Shown: one piece after another, positions 41,947 to 53,258 of the stretch | Layout of the letters: every line of letters begins with the position of its first letter | How positions within the stretch are numbered: the stretch's first letter is position 1 | Assembly: GCA_025928545.1 (NCBI GenBank) | Contig: JAICJH010000010.1 | Location: forward strand, 1 to 64,000 | DNA: 64,000 nt | Source: Bryobacteraceae bacterium | GTDB lineage: Bacteria > Acidobacteriota > Terriglobia > Bryobacterales > Bryobacteraceae | Direction: 5' to 3' | Notes under the pieces: generated by a model | The model's input: only the letters and a program-made list of their open reading frames with translations | What the model was told of the DNA's origin: nothing | The model's database searches: none | Translations under genes and position numbers: made by a program

Positions 41947-43452
41947 ATGCGGAAGCCGCAGGCGCTTGCGATTTCGTTTACACTGCACGTTGCCACCTTT
42001 CTGGCGCTCATGTATGCGCCACCAATCAGCCTTCCAACCCTGCCACCTCCCTCACCCAGCGAATACCAACAGGCCTTCGCCGGTAAAGAAGACAAAATCG
42101 TCTGGTACAAGTTCAAGGAGCTGCCGGACATTACACCTCCCGACGCGCCCAAAGCCCGCCGGCCGTTGAAGGCGGTGAGCGAAGCGAAGCAGGCGGTGGT
42201 TTCATCGCCGAAAGCGGCTCCGAAACGCCAGCAGGTTGTGATCGCTCCTCTGCCCGAGATCGAGACACCGCCGCTCGATCTGCCGAACCTGATCGCCGTT
42301 AAACTACCTCCGAAAACTTTTACAACTCCTCCCGACCTGGTGAAGCCGGAGGCACCCCGGATCGAAATGCCGCAGGCGCCGGAAAGCGCGCCCGCTCCGC
42401 TTGACGCGGCAAAGCTGCCTTCCGATCGTCTACCTCCTAAAACCTACGTTCCTCCGGCTCCGGCCGCCAAACCGAGTCTGGCGAAAATCGAAACACCAAC
42501 CGCCGCGACCGTTTTTCAGACGCCATCGCCGCAGGCGACCAGGCTGCCGGAAGTGCGGCTGCCGGCCCGTGCTTATGTTCCACCGCCGCAGCAGTCCGCT
42601 GCTCCGCGGCGGACCATCGGAGCGGCCACCGAAGTTCAGAACGTGCCGGTGAACGCTCCAATGGCCACGGCAGTGCCGGGCGTCAAGTTGCCCGTGCGCG
42701 CTATTGCGGTACCGCAAATCGACGGACCCGCTGGCGATGTGACGATCGCCATCGCCGGGCTGAATCCGTCCACAACTCCCGTCGCGCTTCCGGCAGCATC
42801 GAGCCCCGCCGAGTTCTCCGCAGGCCCCAAAATTCGACCGGACGGCGCGACATCCGATGGCGCCGGGAAGGGAATCGTGGCCGAGAGTTTGTATGCTCGC
42901 TCGACCGCCGAATCGAGGCCCGAACTACTGGCGAAGGCCATGGCTCCTGCGAGTACGAAAGCCCTCATCGACGAATCGCTCAGGCGCGGATCTACTCCTG
43001 CGGGGCCGTCACTTTCGGCTACCCACGTTACGAGCGCGCCCGATCCGCGGTTCAACGGGCGGGACGTTTACATGCTGGCCATCCAGATGTCGAACCTGAC
43101 CAGCTATTCCGGCAGCTGGCTCATGTGGTACGCCGACCGGACATTCCGCTCCGCCTCGCTCCAGCCGATCTCGGCTCCGGTGCCGCACCGTAAGGTGGAT
43201 CCAAAGTACATCGCTTCCGCGGTTTCGGAGCACGTTCAGGGACGGGTTCAGCTTTACTGCGTGATCGGGCGCGAGGGAAACGTGACGTCGATCGAACTGC
43301 TGCGGGGCGCCGACGACCGGCTCAACAAGAGCGCGATGGAGGCACTGTCAAAATGGGAGTTCTACCCGGCGCTGCGCAACGGCGAACCCGTCGATGTGGA
43401 CGTCGTGGTTGAAATCCCTTTTGTACTGGCACCGCCCGCGATCTCCAAATGA
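41947..43452 (+). CDS. TonB family protein with long Pro-rich linker
   Basis: 501 residues. An N-terminal membrane anchor (LAISFTLHVATFLALMYAPPI) is followed by a long Pro-rich periplasm-spanning region. It contains degenerate repeats of LPPKTFTTPPDL / LPPKTYVPPAP / LPARAYVPPP, spaced by 50-70 residues. The C-terminal TonB_C domain starts near VDPKYIASAVSEHVQGRVQLY and runs through GADDRLNKSAMEALSKWEFYPALRNGEPVDVDVVVEIPFVL. It probably transmits proton-motive force to an outer-membrane receptor, although no receptor or ExbBD lies nearby. Its stop overlaps the HAD start in ATGA. Confidence 0.85.
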   Translation: MRKPQALAISFTLHVATFLALMYAPPISLPTLPPPSPSEYQQAFAGKEDKIVWYKFKELPDITPPDAPKARRPLKAVSEAKQAVVSSPKAAPKRQQVVIAPLPEIETPPLDLPNLIAVKLPPKTFTTPPDLVKPEAPRIEMPQAPESAPAPLDAAKLPSDRLPPKTYVPPAPAAKPSLAKIETPTAATVFQTPSPQATRLPEVRLPARAYVPPPQQSAAPRRTIGAATEVQNVPVNAPMATAVPGVKLPVRAIAVPQIDGPAGDVTIAIAGLNPSTTPVALPAASSPAEFSAGPKIRPDGATSDGAGKGIVAESLYARSTAESRPELLAKAMAPASTKALIDESLRRGSTPAGPSLSATHVTSAPDPRFNGRDVYMLAIQMSNLTSYSGSWLMWYADRTFRSASLQPISAPVPHRKVDPKYIASAVSEHVQGRVQLYCVIGREGNVTSIELLRGADDRLNKSAMEALSKWEFYPALRNGEPVDVDVVVEIPFVLAPPAISK

Positions 43453-44138
43453 CCCGGCAACATCTGATTTTCGACGCTGACGACACGCTCTGGGAAAACA
43501 ATATTTACTTCGAGCGAGCGTTCGATGAGTTTTGCGAATACCTGAATCATTCATCGCTGACTCCCGATGAAATACGGGAGATCCTCGATGAGATCGAGAT
43601 TGCGAATAACAAGGTCCACGGCTACGGCGCGGTGAACTTCGGGCGGAATCTGAGCCAGTGTTATTTGCGGCTGGCCGAGCGCGCTGTCGAGGAGCACGAT
43701 CTTCAGAAAGTCAAAGACATGGCTCATCGGATTCTGGAGCAGTCTGTCGACCTGATGCCCGGGGTTGCGGAGACGCTTCCTTTTCTGGCCGAGCGGCATG
43801 AGCTTACCTTGTTTACAAAGGGACATCCGGATGAACAGAACCGGAAGATCGATCTATCCGGACTTCGTCCGTTATTCGCTCATTGTGAAGTTGTCAAAGA
43901 AAAGAACCGGGAGGCCTATGAGTTGCTGGCCTCGGTTCGCGGATTCGATCACCGGCATACGTGGATGATCGGGAACAGCCCGAAGTCGGATATCAATCCG
44001 GCTTTGGCCGCGGGGTTACGCGCGGTGTTTGTGCCGCACGAGCGGACATGGACTCTGGAGCGCGAGGACATTCGGGATGTCGACGGGCGGGTTGAGGTGA
44101 TTTCGCGGTTTAGCGATTTACTTCAGTTGTTCGGTTAA
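43449..44138 (+). CDS. HAD family hydrolase
   Basis: 229 residues with motif I IFDADDTLWENN (DxDxT), motif II LFTKGHPDEQ (Thr), motif III Lys in VVKEKNREAY and motif IV WMIGNSPKSDINPAL (GNSxxxD). The cap is helical (residues about 20-90). HAD enzymes hydrolyse small phosphate esters; the specific substrate is unknown. It overlaps the TonB gene by 4 bp and converges with the 44135-44629 gene (4-bp overlap). Confidence 0.93.
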   Translation: MTRQHLIFDADDTLWENNIYFERAFDEFCEYLNHSSLTPDEIREILDEIEIANNKVHGYGAVNFGRNLSQCYLRLAERAVEEHDLQKVKDMAHRILEQSVDLMPGVAETLPFLAERHELTLFTKGHPDEQNRKIDLSGLRPLFAHCEVVKEKNREAYELLASVRGFDHRHTWMIGNSPKSDINPALAAGLRAVFVPHERTWTLEREDIRDVDGRVEVISRFSDLLQLFG

Positions 44139-44629
44139 GCCGCGGCAATTTCGACCCGAAATAAGTCGCGTGGTTCGCCGACTCGTTTCAGGGTTGAGTT
44201 CGGAAAGTATTTTTTCAGTTCCGGCTCTACCGCTTTCCAGGTGTCTTCGTTGTTCGGCGCCAGCAGGCGATCGTTAATGAAGACTTCGAGTTTCTTGCGG
44301 TCGAACTTCACGTTCATCTCTTTTTCGAGACGGTCGCAGGCGGCCAGTGCCGCTTTGTGAGCCTGCGCGAGGCGCTGCTGGAACGTACCTTCGACCGCGC
44401 CCTTGCGATTGTAGAGGAGGCCCAGGCGATTGTCCTTTTCGTCCAGGCTGTAGTTTGCTTCGTGACCGATCAATAAGACTCCGGGACCGGCCGGGACGTG
44501 GCGGTATTCAGCTACGTCGATCAGCATTTCCGGCATCAGGGTGTCTTTGATCCAGCGGTGGAAAACCGGGATCGCTTCTCCCAGATCCGCTGAGCCTGCC
44601 GCGAAAATTTTTACGTTGATATGTTGCAT
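44135..44629 (-). CDS. Conserved hypothetical companion of the siroheme reductase
   Basis: 164 residues. MQHINVKIFAAGSADLGEAIPVFHRWIKD, then VAEYRHVPAGPGVLLIGHEANYSLDEKDNRLGLLYNR and DTWKAVEPELKKYFPNSTLKRVGEPRDLFRVEI. No named family comes to mind. It starts one base after the stop of the nitrite/sulfite reductase gene, so the products are probably made together and may act together in the same redox pathway. The fold appears alpha/beta and cytosolic. Its end overlaps the HAD gene. Confidence 0.75.
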   Translation of the reverse strand: MQHINVKIFAAGSADLGEAIPVFHRWIKDTLMPEMLIDVAEYRHVPAGPGVLLIGHEANYSLDEKDNRLGLLYNRKGAVEGTFQQRLAQAHKAALAACDRLEKEMNVKFDRKKLEVFINDRLLAPNNEDTWKAVEPELKKYFPNSTLKRVGEPRDLFRVEIAAA

Positions 44630-46897
<2,268 letters not shown>

Positions 46898-46988
46898 CTA
46901 TACACCCTTAAGTATATCGGAATCGGGATATTTCGTATTATAGCAAGGGTCCGCTGGGTACTTTCGGCCTTTGACATAGAGTGACCCG

Positions 46989-47768
46989 TCAGGCAGCTTT
47001 GTTGTCGCGCCAGTTGGTGGTATTTTGCGGTTTTTCCGGGGTCGAGACTGTGACGTTCGGGGTTCCGGCACCGGCGCCGGCGAACTGGACCTTGTAATCG
47101 GTGCGCCGCAGTGTGTTTTTTGCGACCTCGAGGGTGGTGAGACGGTTGGCGGCAGTGAGGATTTCGTTATTCGAAAAAACCGACCCATTCAGAGTGGGAG
47201 TGGCCGGGGCCTGGTAGGTTAAACCGATGATATCGCTGTATCTTGCGATGGCGACTTCCTGAGCGCGGTCCTGCTTGAAATTGCGGATACGTTCGGCCTG
47301 GAGTTCGCGGAGGGTGGCGAGATTCTTGTGCAGGGAGCGATTCAGGCGCTGCTCATAGAGGCTCATGAGCGCGAACTTGTGAGCTTCACTGGAAAACGTG
47401 AGAGCGCAGGAGAGGGCGGTCTGGAGTTCGGGAGTTTCGGTCTCGACGGTGGTGCCAGGGGTCTGGGTGCCGAGGGCGTACATGTTCTCTTCGACGGCGC
47501 GAAGGCGATTGAGACGCCACGTGTCCCAGGCGATGGCGTGGGCGAGGCTGAGTTCGATGGTGGTTTTGGCGGCGAGGTCTTTCACGAGATCCTTTCGGAA
47601 TTGCTCGAAGACGGGGCGGTCCTCGTCTGAGAGGGAAGTGACCTGACCGGTAAAGCCATCGCGCATCGCGTTGAGGCGGGTTTTGTTGCGGCCATCTTCG
47701 GAGGTGGGGCCGGTTGAGAGTTGGGCGTTAAGTCGATTTGCTTCGATTTGCTTTTGTGATGCTGGCAT
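46989..47768 (-). CDS. Acidobacteria-type ANRLNAQ..STGP family protein
   Basis: 259 residues from the ATG at 47768. The N-terminus KQIEANRLNAQLSTGPTSEDGRNKTRLNAMRDGFTGQ is the hallmark of a family found in many copies in Acidobacteria and Planctomycetes genomes; function unknown, sometimes found near mobile elements. The middle is helical with many Arg (AWDTWRLNRLRAVEENM, LYEQRLNRSLHKNLATLRELQAERIRNF). It is followed by the siroheme reductase gene 91 bp away; a functional link is not established. Length fits the family. Confidence 0.8.
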   Translation of the reverse strand: MPASQKQIEANRLNAQLSTGPTSEDGRNKTRLNAMRDGFTGQVTSLSDEDRPVFEQFRKDLVKDLAAKTTIELSLAHAIAWDTWRLNRLRAVEENMYALGTQTPGTTVETETPELQTALSCALTFSSEAHKFALMSLYEQRLNRSLHKNLATLRELQAERIRNFKQDRAQEVAIARYSDIIGLTYQAPATPTLNGSVFSNNEILTAANRLTTLEVAKNTLRRTDYKVQFAGAGAGTPNVTVSTPEKPQNTTNWRDNKAA

Positions 47769-48276
47769 GGTTGTGATCTCCGGTTTAAGAGATAGCACGG
47801 GGTGTCAAGGGTTGAGGGGTTATGTTGTTGAAAACATTGAGAAAGAAAGTTGTGACCGGAAATTTTGGATTTGCGGGAAACGGCTTTTTGCCGTGGGTGA
47901 GTTTTCCCAGTGTGCTGTGGCGGCTTCGTGGAGCGCGGGTGCGTATTCGGCAAATCGCGCGCATGATAGCGGTTAGCTGGAGAAGCTTCACCGATCTTGC
48001 CGATCCCGTGATAATCACCGGAACTCGCGCGGGTTTTGGTCAAGAGCCGTCTTGTACGTCGTGATCGGCGTCGGAGCGCGTACGCTGATCTACATTCCTG
48101 TCCAGACTCCTGCGGCGCAGGCGGAGAGCAGAAGTGCTCTGCCTGCAATTTTCATCGGTGACTGCATGGTCATCCGCTGATCGCGCGCTGTCGCCATCCC
48201 TCCCTGGCAGGTTTCCCGGAGCGTTCCGAATCTATTCAGGATCCAGGTCCTGCACAAAGGGCTTGCATTCGATTTT
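47769..48276. other. Intergenic stretch without a supported gene
   Basis: About 500 bp between the divergent 46989-47768 gene and the BlaI cassette. Frames here are short or arginine-rich chance reads and I see no RNA motif. It may hold the promoters of both neighbours. Confidence 0.5.
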
Positions 48277-48309
48277 GTTTGATAGTAGTATTACAAACGA
48301 AGATAGTAG
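48277..48309. promoter_or_regulatory. Putative BlaI operator before the second blaI gene
   Basis: GTTTG (48277-48281) and CAAAC (48294-48298) form an inverted repeat around ATAGTAGTATTA, and TAGTA words recur at 48283-48287 and 48304-48308. The stretch ends 5 bp before the blaI ATG at 48315. The TAGTA/TACTA words are shared with the site at 10365-10383. Confidence 0.5.
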
Positions 48310-48314
48310 ATAAA

Positions 48315-48698
48315 ATGACGTTACCTAAACTTACCCGGCTCGAGATGAGCATCATGGACGCCCTCTGGAACAACGGGCCTCTCGCGATTCGCGAAATCCA
48401 GGAAGCCTTTCCCGCGAAGAAACAGCCAACTTACACCACTATCCAGACCACAGTCTACAGGCTGGAGGCCAAGGGCGTGCTGAGGCGCAAGCGCAAGATC
48501 GGCAATGCCCACATCTTCGAGGCGTTGGTCACTCGCGAGGCGGCGCGCGGACGCCTGATTGACGATCTCCTGAGCATATTCGGAGGGCGGACCCTGCCGA
48601 TGATGGCGCACCTTGTCGAATCCGGAAAACTGACGGCGGAAGATTTACGCGAAACCGATGAAATGCTGCGAAAGCTGCGGACACGGAAGGAGAGCTAA
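48315..48698 (+). CDS. BlaI/MecI/CopY family transcriptional repressor, second copy
   Basis: 127 residues from the ATG at 48315. MTLPKLTRLEMSIMDALWNNGPLAIREIQEAFP and TYTTIQTTVYRLEAKGVLRRKRKIGNAHIFEA form the winged helix; the C-terminal helices (RGRLIDDLLSIFGGRTLPMMAHLVESGKLTAEDL) form the dimer part. Clear paralogue of the gene at 9976-10365 but with a different, shorter linker. A TTG at 48279 in frame would place the operator inside the gene and is rejected. The M56 fusion gene begins 2 bp after the stop, so repressor and receptor are co-transcribed. Confidence 0.93.
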   Translation: MTLPKLTRLEMSIMDALWNNGPLAIREIQEAFPAKKQPTYTTIQTTVYRLEAKGVLRRKRKIGNAHIFEALVTREAARGRLIDDLLSIFGGRTLPMMAHLVESGKLTAEDLRETDEMLRKLRTRKES

Positions 48699-48700
48699 AA

Positions 48701-50572
48701 ATGATCACAGTGAACTGGCAGGAAACGGGCAATCATCTCTGGCAATCCACCGCCTTTGCCGCGCTCATCGCTTTGGCGAGTCTATTTCTCCGCAGGAACC
48801 GCGCGCAGATCCGATACGCCCTGTGGTTCGCGGCCTCGGTCAAATTCCTGATTCCCTTTGCCGCGCTGACCGCAGTCGGCCATCAGTTTGAATGGCGTGC
48901 CGCGCCCGCCGTTGCTGTATCCCAGGCTGTACAGCATGCCGCGAGCCCCTTCGATACTCTCATTGCGCAATCTACGGTGACGGCGGCACCCACGCGGTTT
49001 CAGTCAGGGAAAACCGGCCGGCTCACCATTCTGTCGACTGTAGCCGTCGCGACATGGGCACTCGGGGTCGTATGGCTCACAGTCATCTGGACGGTCCGAT
49101 GGCGGCGAATACGCGCGAATCTGAGATCGGGCAGACAACTCGAGATCGACGCGCCAGTCCCCGTGCTTGTTTCTCCTACGCTGATTGAACCGGGAATTTT
49201 CGGAGTGATTCATCCGGTGCTGCTGCTGCCGGAAGGAATTTTCCGCCGGTTAACCCAGCCTGAGTTCGCCGCTGTTCTCGCGCATGAAATGTGCCACGTG
49301 CGGCGACGCGACAATCTGACCGGCCTGATACAGATGGTGTCTTCGACCCTGTTCTGGTTCCATCCTCTGGTTTGGTGGATTGGAAAGCGAATGATCGACG
49401 AACGTGAGAACGCATGTGACGAGGAAGTACTAAGGATGGGCAACTCGCCCGACATCTATGCGGACAGCATTATGGCCGTCTGCCGCTTCTACGTGGAAGC
49501 GCCGCTGGCGTGCACGTCCGGCGTTTCGGGCGCGGATTTGCGAAAACGCATCGAAGCAATCACAGCCAACTGTGAGCGTTTCGAGTTGACTACCCTACAT
49601 AAGTTGCTATTGGGGACAACGGCCGCCTTCGTGATCGCAGGTCCGATCGCAATCGGTGTACGTGCGGCCCCTGCCGGTGAATCGCACGTCGTCCGTGGCG
49701 AACATGCTGTATTGATCGCGCAGAATAATCCAATCCGTCAGGCTCCGGTTGAGAGGTCCGCGCCGCCCCCACCTTCACCATCGGAAGCCGCGCCGTATCC
49801 CGCAACTCCACCTCCGCCTCCTCGATTGGAATTCGACGCAGCGTCCATAAAGCCCGGGGATCCATCTCTCAACGGCTGGAGCATGAATTCGCCCGCTGGA
49901 TTCCTTACGGCCGAAGGTGCCCCGTTAATGAATCTGATCCAGACGGCTTTCGGCATTCAGGCGGCTTACATCGTCGGCCCCGACTGGCTGAATTCGGCGA
50001 AGTTCACTATTCAGGCAAGATCCGAAGGAGCTTCAAGAGCACAGATTAACCTCATGCTCCGCAGTCTTCTCGAAGACCGCTTTGGATTGAAGTACCACCG
50101 CGAGCAGGTGGAGCGCCCTGTCTACAACCTCATAGTCGCGCCCGGGGGCCCGAAGCTCGAAAAGGACGACGGAGGGCCCGGAGGTTCAAGACCCGGAAAG
50201 GATGATGGAGCACCCTCCAACACACCAGCGGGCAGCGGTGGAGGAGGTGGTGCAGGTGGAGCAGGCAGTGGATCCCCCGGATCCCCCGGTCGTCCGTCCA
50301 GAGGTGCGACATTGAATGGTGCGGGCACGCTTCAGTCGCTTGCGGATTCGCTTGCGCGCAATCTCGACCGCCCGGTGGTGGACAAGACCGGGCTGGCGGG
50401 GAGCTATAAACTATCGTTCTCAGGGTTTTCCTGGCCTTCAGAGAAGCAATCGGACTTTCCGTCAATCTTTACCGTGCTGCCGCAGCAATTGGGTCTGCGC
50501 CTCGAAGCCGGAAAAGGCATGGTCACAATTCTTGTAATCGACTATATCGAGCGCGCTCCGACGGACAACTAG
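48701..50572 (+). CDS. M56 (BlaR1-like) protease fused to a TIGR03435 domain
   Basis: 623 residues. Membrane segments near 13-30, 40-60, 108-132 and 300-322. HEMCH at 195-199 with ERENACDEEVL near 234-244 completes the zinc-protease site. A Pro-rich linker (about 353-374) leads to a TIGR03435 domain (about 376-623: FDAASIKPGDPS, GLKYHREQVERPVYNLIVAPGGPKL, VVDKTGLAGSYKLSFSG, VIDYIERAPTDN). Where BlaR1 carries a penicillin-binding sensor, this has the TIGR03435 domain. The gene follows blaI by 2 bp. It gives the strongest hint that TIGR03435 proteins are receptors or partners of M56 proteases. Confidence 0.93.
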   Translation: MITVNWQETGNHLWQSTAFAALIALASLFLRRNRAQIRYALWFAASVKFLIPFAALTAVGHQFEWRAAPAVAVSQAVQHAASPFDTLIAQSTVTAAPTRFQSGKTGRLTILSTVAVATWALGVVWLTVIWTVRWRRIRANLRSGRQLEIDAPVPVLVSPTLIEPGIFGVIHPVLLLPEGIFRRLTQPEFAAVLAHEMCHVRRRDNLTGLIQMVSSTLFWFHPLVWWIGKRMIDERENACDEEVLRMGNSPDIYADSIMAVCRFYVEAPLACTSGVSGADLRKRIEAITANCERFELTTLHKLLLGTTAAFVIAGPIAIGVRAAPAGESHVVRGEHAVLIAQNNPIRQAPVERSAPPPPSPSEAAPYPATPPPPPRLEFDAASIKPGDPSLNGWSMNSPAGFLTAEGAPLMNLIQTAFGIQAAYIVGPDWLNSAKFTIQARSEGASRAQINLMLRSLLEDRFGLKYHREQVERPVYNLIVAPGGPKLEKDDGGPGGSRPGKDDGAPSNTPAGSGGGGGAGGAGSGSPGSPGRPSRGATLNGAGTLQSLADSLARNLDRPVVDKTGLAGSYKLSFSGFSWPSEKQSDFPSIFTVLPQQLGLRLEAGKGMVTILVIDYIERAPTDN

Positions 50573-50639
50573 ACTGAGGTTTGTTTTACCCAAAAAATCT
50601 ATTTCCCGGCGAACTAATAATCGGGCGCGGGGCAGGCGT

Positions 50640-50661
50640 TTAGAATCGTGAAGAAGCCGGA
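50640..50661 (+). repeat. Short repeat R, copy 1
   Basis: 22 bp identical to 55661-55682 (TTAGAATCGTGAAGAAGCCG...), with a matching GGGCAG 5-9 bp before both copies. It lies 11 bp before a TIGR03435 gene. Confidence 0.7.
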
Positions 50662-50672
50662 GTGGCGTTCAC

Positions 50673-51743
50673 ATGCGCAAGATTATTGCCTACATCGCGA
50701 CTAGTGCGGGTAAAATTTGCGAGCTGTACCTCAAGTTGCCGTTGCCGTTTGTGTTCCGCGTGACGGGGGCAAGCCTCAGTAAGAGAATCGAGGAAATCGT
50801 GTCGCGCCGCGTCGGGACGAGGGTGAGTTTCGCTAAGAAGATCGCACTAACGGTTGCCGGTGCGGTGGTTGCAACCGTGCCGATAGTAGTGGGCATCCTG
50901 AACACACCGGCAGCGCGGGCTCAGCAGCGTCCGGAATCAGCTACCGGATCGGCATCGAAATTCGAGGCCGCCTCCGTCAAGCGAAGCCAGGGAGACAACA
51001 CCTACATGGGTGTCCGGCGGTTGTCGCATGGACTGGTGGTTATTGAAAATATGCCGCTGAAGGCGCTGATGGGAGTCGCGTACCAACGCAGGGAGGGATG
51101 GTTCGAGATTTCAGGAGCTCCCGGTTGGATGGACTCCGAGGGATACGAAATTTCCGCCAGGGCGGCTGGCGATGCGTCGAACGAACAGATGTACCCCATG
51201 CTGCAGGCGCTGCTCAGAGACAGATTCCAGTTGAAGCTGCATCGCGAAACCAGGAATCTTCCCTTATATGCGCTCGTGGTGGCAAAGGGAGGACTGAAGC
51301 TTCGGAATCCAAAACCGGGGAACTGTTTCGCGGGAGCCGCTGGCACCGAGCCGCCACCTGTTCCGGGTGCGCCCCTCGTTTTGCCCTGCGGCAGCATTAC
51401 CGTAAGCCTTGCTCCGTTCGGATTGCAGATCAAAGGGAATCGAACATCGATGCAAAGTTTGGCGCTGATCCTCGCGGGCGTGCTTGGCCGAACTGTTGTG
51501 GATAGAACGCAGTTCAGCGGGACCTTCGACATTGATCTGGAATTCACTCCTGACGATGCGGTCGCCGGTATTCCGGGTCGCGGAATGCCTGGATCCCTTC
51601 CGACGGCTCTGCCTTCCGGAGATTCCGCCGGGCCTTCACTTTTCAGCGCCATGCAGGAACGCGTTGGGCTCAGACTCGAATCGGCGAGGGGTCCCGTCAC
51701 GGTGTTTGTGATCGATCACGTGGAGCAACCTTCCCCGAACTAG
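50673..51743 (+). CDS. TIGR03435 protein with a remnant of the M56 receptor at its N-terminus
   Basis: 356 residues. Residues 1-75 (YIATSAGKICELYLKLPLPF, LSKRIEEIVSRR, FAKKIALTVAGAVVATVPIV) correspond to the piece of the upstream M56 fusion between its protease core and its last membrane segment (VCRFYVEAPLACTSGVSG, LRKRIEAI, LLLGTTAAFVIAGPIAIGV). The rest is a TIGR03435 domain (KFEAASVKRSQGDN ... VFVIDHVEQPSPN). The HExxH part is gone. The protein probably stays as a membrane-anchored or signal-anchored TIGR03435 domain. ATG at 50673; the interval to the upstream gene holds repeat R. It looks like a trimmed duplicate of the fusion. Confidence 0.85.
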   Translation: MRKIIAYIATSAGKICELYLKLPLPFVFRVTGASLSKRIEEIVSRRVGTRVSFAKKIALTVAGAVVATVPIVVGILNTPAARAQQRPESATGSASKFEAASVKRSQGDNTYMGVRRLSHGLVVIENMPLKALMGVAYQRREGWFEISGAPGWMDSEGYEISARAAGDASNEQMYPMLQALLRDRFQLKLHRETRNLPLYALVVAKGGLKLRNPKPGNCFAGAAGTEPPPVPGAPLVLPCGSITVSLAPFGLQIKGNRTSMQSLALILAGVLGRTVVDRTQFSGTFDIDLEFTPDDAVAGIPGRGMPGSLPTALPSGDSAGPSLFSAMQERVGLRLESARGPVTVFVIDHVEQPSPN

Positions 51744-52334
51744 CCGCTTCACACCGCGTCGTTAAAAATCAGTCGTGATTGTTCATGCGGTTCGTCTCAT
51801 TTCCCAGCTGGATTATTTTCCAGGGTGGTGAGATCCGAGAGCGATATATCGATTGCGGCGATAACTACCCTGCGTTTGTCAGTGGCGCGTAGCAGCCACC
51901 TCCGTCCTCGCTGGAATTCCCCTATTAATTTCTAGACGCCAGTTTCCAACTGACGTACTACATGAAAGTGAGGCTAGATTATGGCCGAAATACAGAGAAA
52001 TCCTCGAAACAATGAAATCCGGGGGGCTGCTTATGGGTGGGCGAGACGATTATGGTCGCCCATTCCGACTGGAGCACTGCGAAACGGAATCATGACGTAT
52101 CGGTTGATATTGCCCTGAGCCCTGTCGAAACCGTGCTGATCGTGAAGTTCGACGATCAAGGTTATAGTCGGATCCCTAGCTGTGCACGGCGATCCTGTAC
52201 TAGTCAGTGGCGGCTAAACTTCGAAGTTTGATACAGAGTTGCTTGCAAAAAGGTTTGAAAAGCAGGGAGTTTATACTCATCTCTGGACACTTAGAACGGG
52301 CATCTCACATTCCAGAGATTTCGATTTCACGACT
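51744..52334. other. Intergenic region with repeat S and no supported gene
   Basis: About 590 bp. Besides repeat S it contains only short frames such as 52037-52231, which look random. No RNA or terminator was clear. The minus-strand peptide trace DIS.SDLTTLEN in repeat S may be a leftover of an old coding end. Confidence 0.5.
51768..51850 (+). repeat. Repeat S, copy 1
   Basis: 83 bp, about 75-80 percent identical by eye to 57474-57557, with an exact core CCAGGGTGGTGAGATCCGAG. Both copies lie in gene-free intervals. Read on the minus strand both copies can encode DIS-x-SDLTTLEN, so they may descend from a coding end. Confidence 0.65.
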
Positions 52335-53258
52335 TCACCATTTCGTTCCAGCGTTACCGCTTATGGGAACTCTTCGGAACGCCGAGATCCTCCGAATGGA
52401 AATTGTCGCGAATAAGGAAAAGAGTATCAGAACGAAAGTAGCTGGTTCGGGCGTCGCTGATTGAACTGCGACTGAGGAGGCGTTCCCAAGGCCAGAGGCG
52501 AATACCTGCTGACCGCCGTCCGGAGCAACTTCGTACACCTTCCCGCCGCTTCCATCAGCTACGAAAAGGTTGCCCAACGAATCAAACGCGAGGCCACCGA
52601 TAGCAACTCCATCTGGGTCAACTATTGTCGTGAAAAGACTGCGTTGCCCGTCTGCTTGGATTCTATAGATGAGCCCACCGTTATATTGCGACGCAAACAG
52701 ATCGCCTTCGGCATCGAATGCCAGAGCCCATGGAAGGAATCCAGTGGCAAACACCGTCCGGGTGCCGCCCGCGCTGAATTTGTAAATATTTCCATATGTA
52801 CTATCAGCGGAAAACAGGTCACCTAAAGAGTTGAAAGCCAGACCGGCTTGGTAAACAGTGCTGTCGTCGAAGTTGCCGGTGACGAATGTGCTCACCTCCC
52901 CATTGGGTGTGATCTCATAAATATTCGTTGCCGCGGAGAATAGGTTTCCGTTACTGTCAATTGCGAGCCCGCCGCCGGAAACGCCCGCAAAGAGACTCTC
53001 TGTCCCCGAAACAGATCGCTTGTAAATGTCGCCGCCGAACAACGACATAAAGACATCGCCGGAACTATCGCTGGCAAGAGCTTTAATCGGCCCCGGAGAA
53101 GCGAGCGTCTGCTTGCTACCGTCGCTCTGGAACTCATATAAAGCTGCGCCAGCGCTTTCGCCTACGAAAATAGTGGCGGCAAAATTCACAGAAGGGAACG
53201 CCAAGCAGACCGTCGTCCAGGTAATCGCAAAAAATATTGGGTTAGACTTTCCGCTCAT
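52335..53258 (-). CDS. NHL/SMP-30-like repeat protein with PEP-CTERM sorting signal
   Basis: 307 residues from the ATG at 53258. AAAAGGA at 53265-53271, 6 bp upstream, favours this ATG over 53264. A signal peptide (ITWTTVCLAFPSVNFAA) leads to a six-blade-like propeller built of recurring phrases: LAIDSNGNLFSA, LAFNSLGDLFSA, LAFDAEGDLFAS, LAFDSLGNLFVA. The C-terminal TPEPATFVLILFSLFATISIRR plus basic tail is a canonical PEP-CTERM signal, so the protein should be processed by exosortase and attached to exopolysaccharide. No exosortase gene is in the window. Confidence 0.88.
   Translation of the reverse strand: MSGKSNPIFFAITWTTVCLAFPSVNFAATIFVGESAGAALYEFQSDGSKQTLASPGPIKALASDSSGDVFMSLFGGDIYKRSVSGTESLFAGVSGGGLAIDSNGNLFSAATNIYEITPNGEVSTFVTGNFDDSTVYQAGLAFNSLGDLFSADSTYGNIYKFSAGGTRTVFATGFLPWALAFDAEGDLFASQYNGGLIYRIQADGQRSLFTTIVDPDGVAIGGLAFDSLGNLFVADGSGGKVYEVAPDGGQQVFASGLGNASSVAVQSATPEPATFVLILFSLFATISIRRISAFRRVPISGNAGTKW

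Noticed and set aside
41278-41988. Upstream extension of the BNR gene frame on the minus strand
   Set aside because: It is antisense to the LON-domain gene, and the signal peptide places the start at 41277.
46937-46942. Perfect minus-strand TATAAT before the siroheme reductase gene as a full promoter call
   Set aside because: No acceptable -35 at 16-18 bp; mentioned only in the gene entry.
52037-52231. 64-codon frame in the gap after the TIGR03435 gene
   Set aside because: No signal peptide, motif or ribosome site; codon use looks random.
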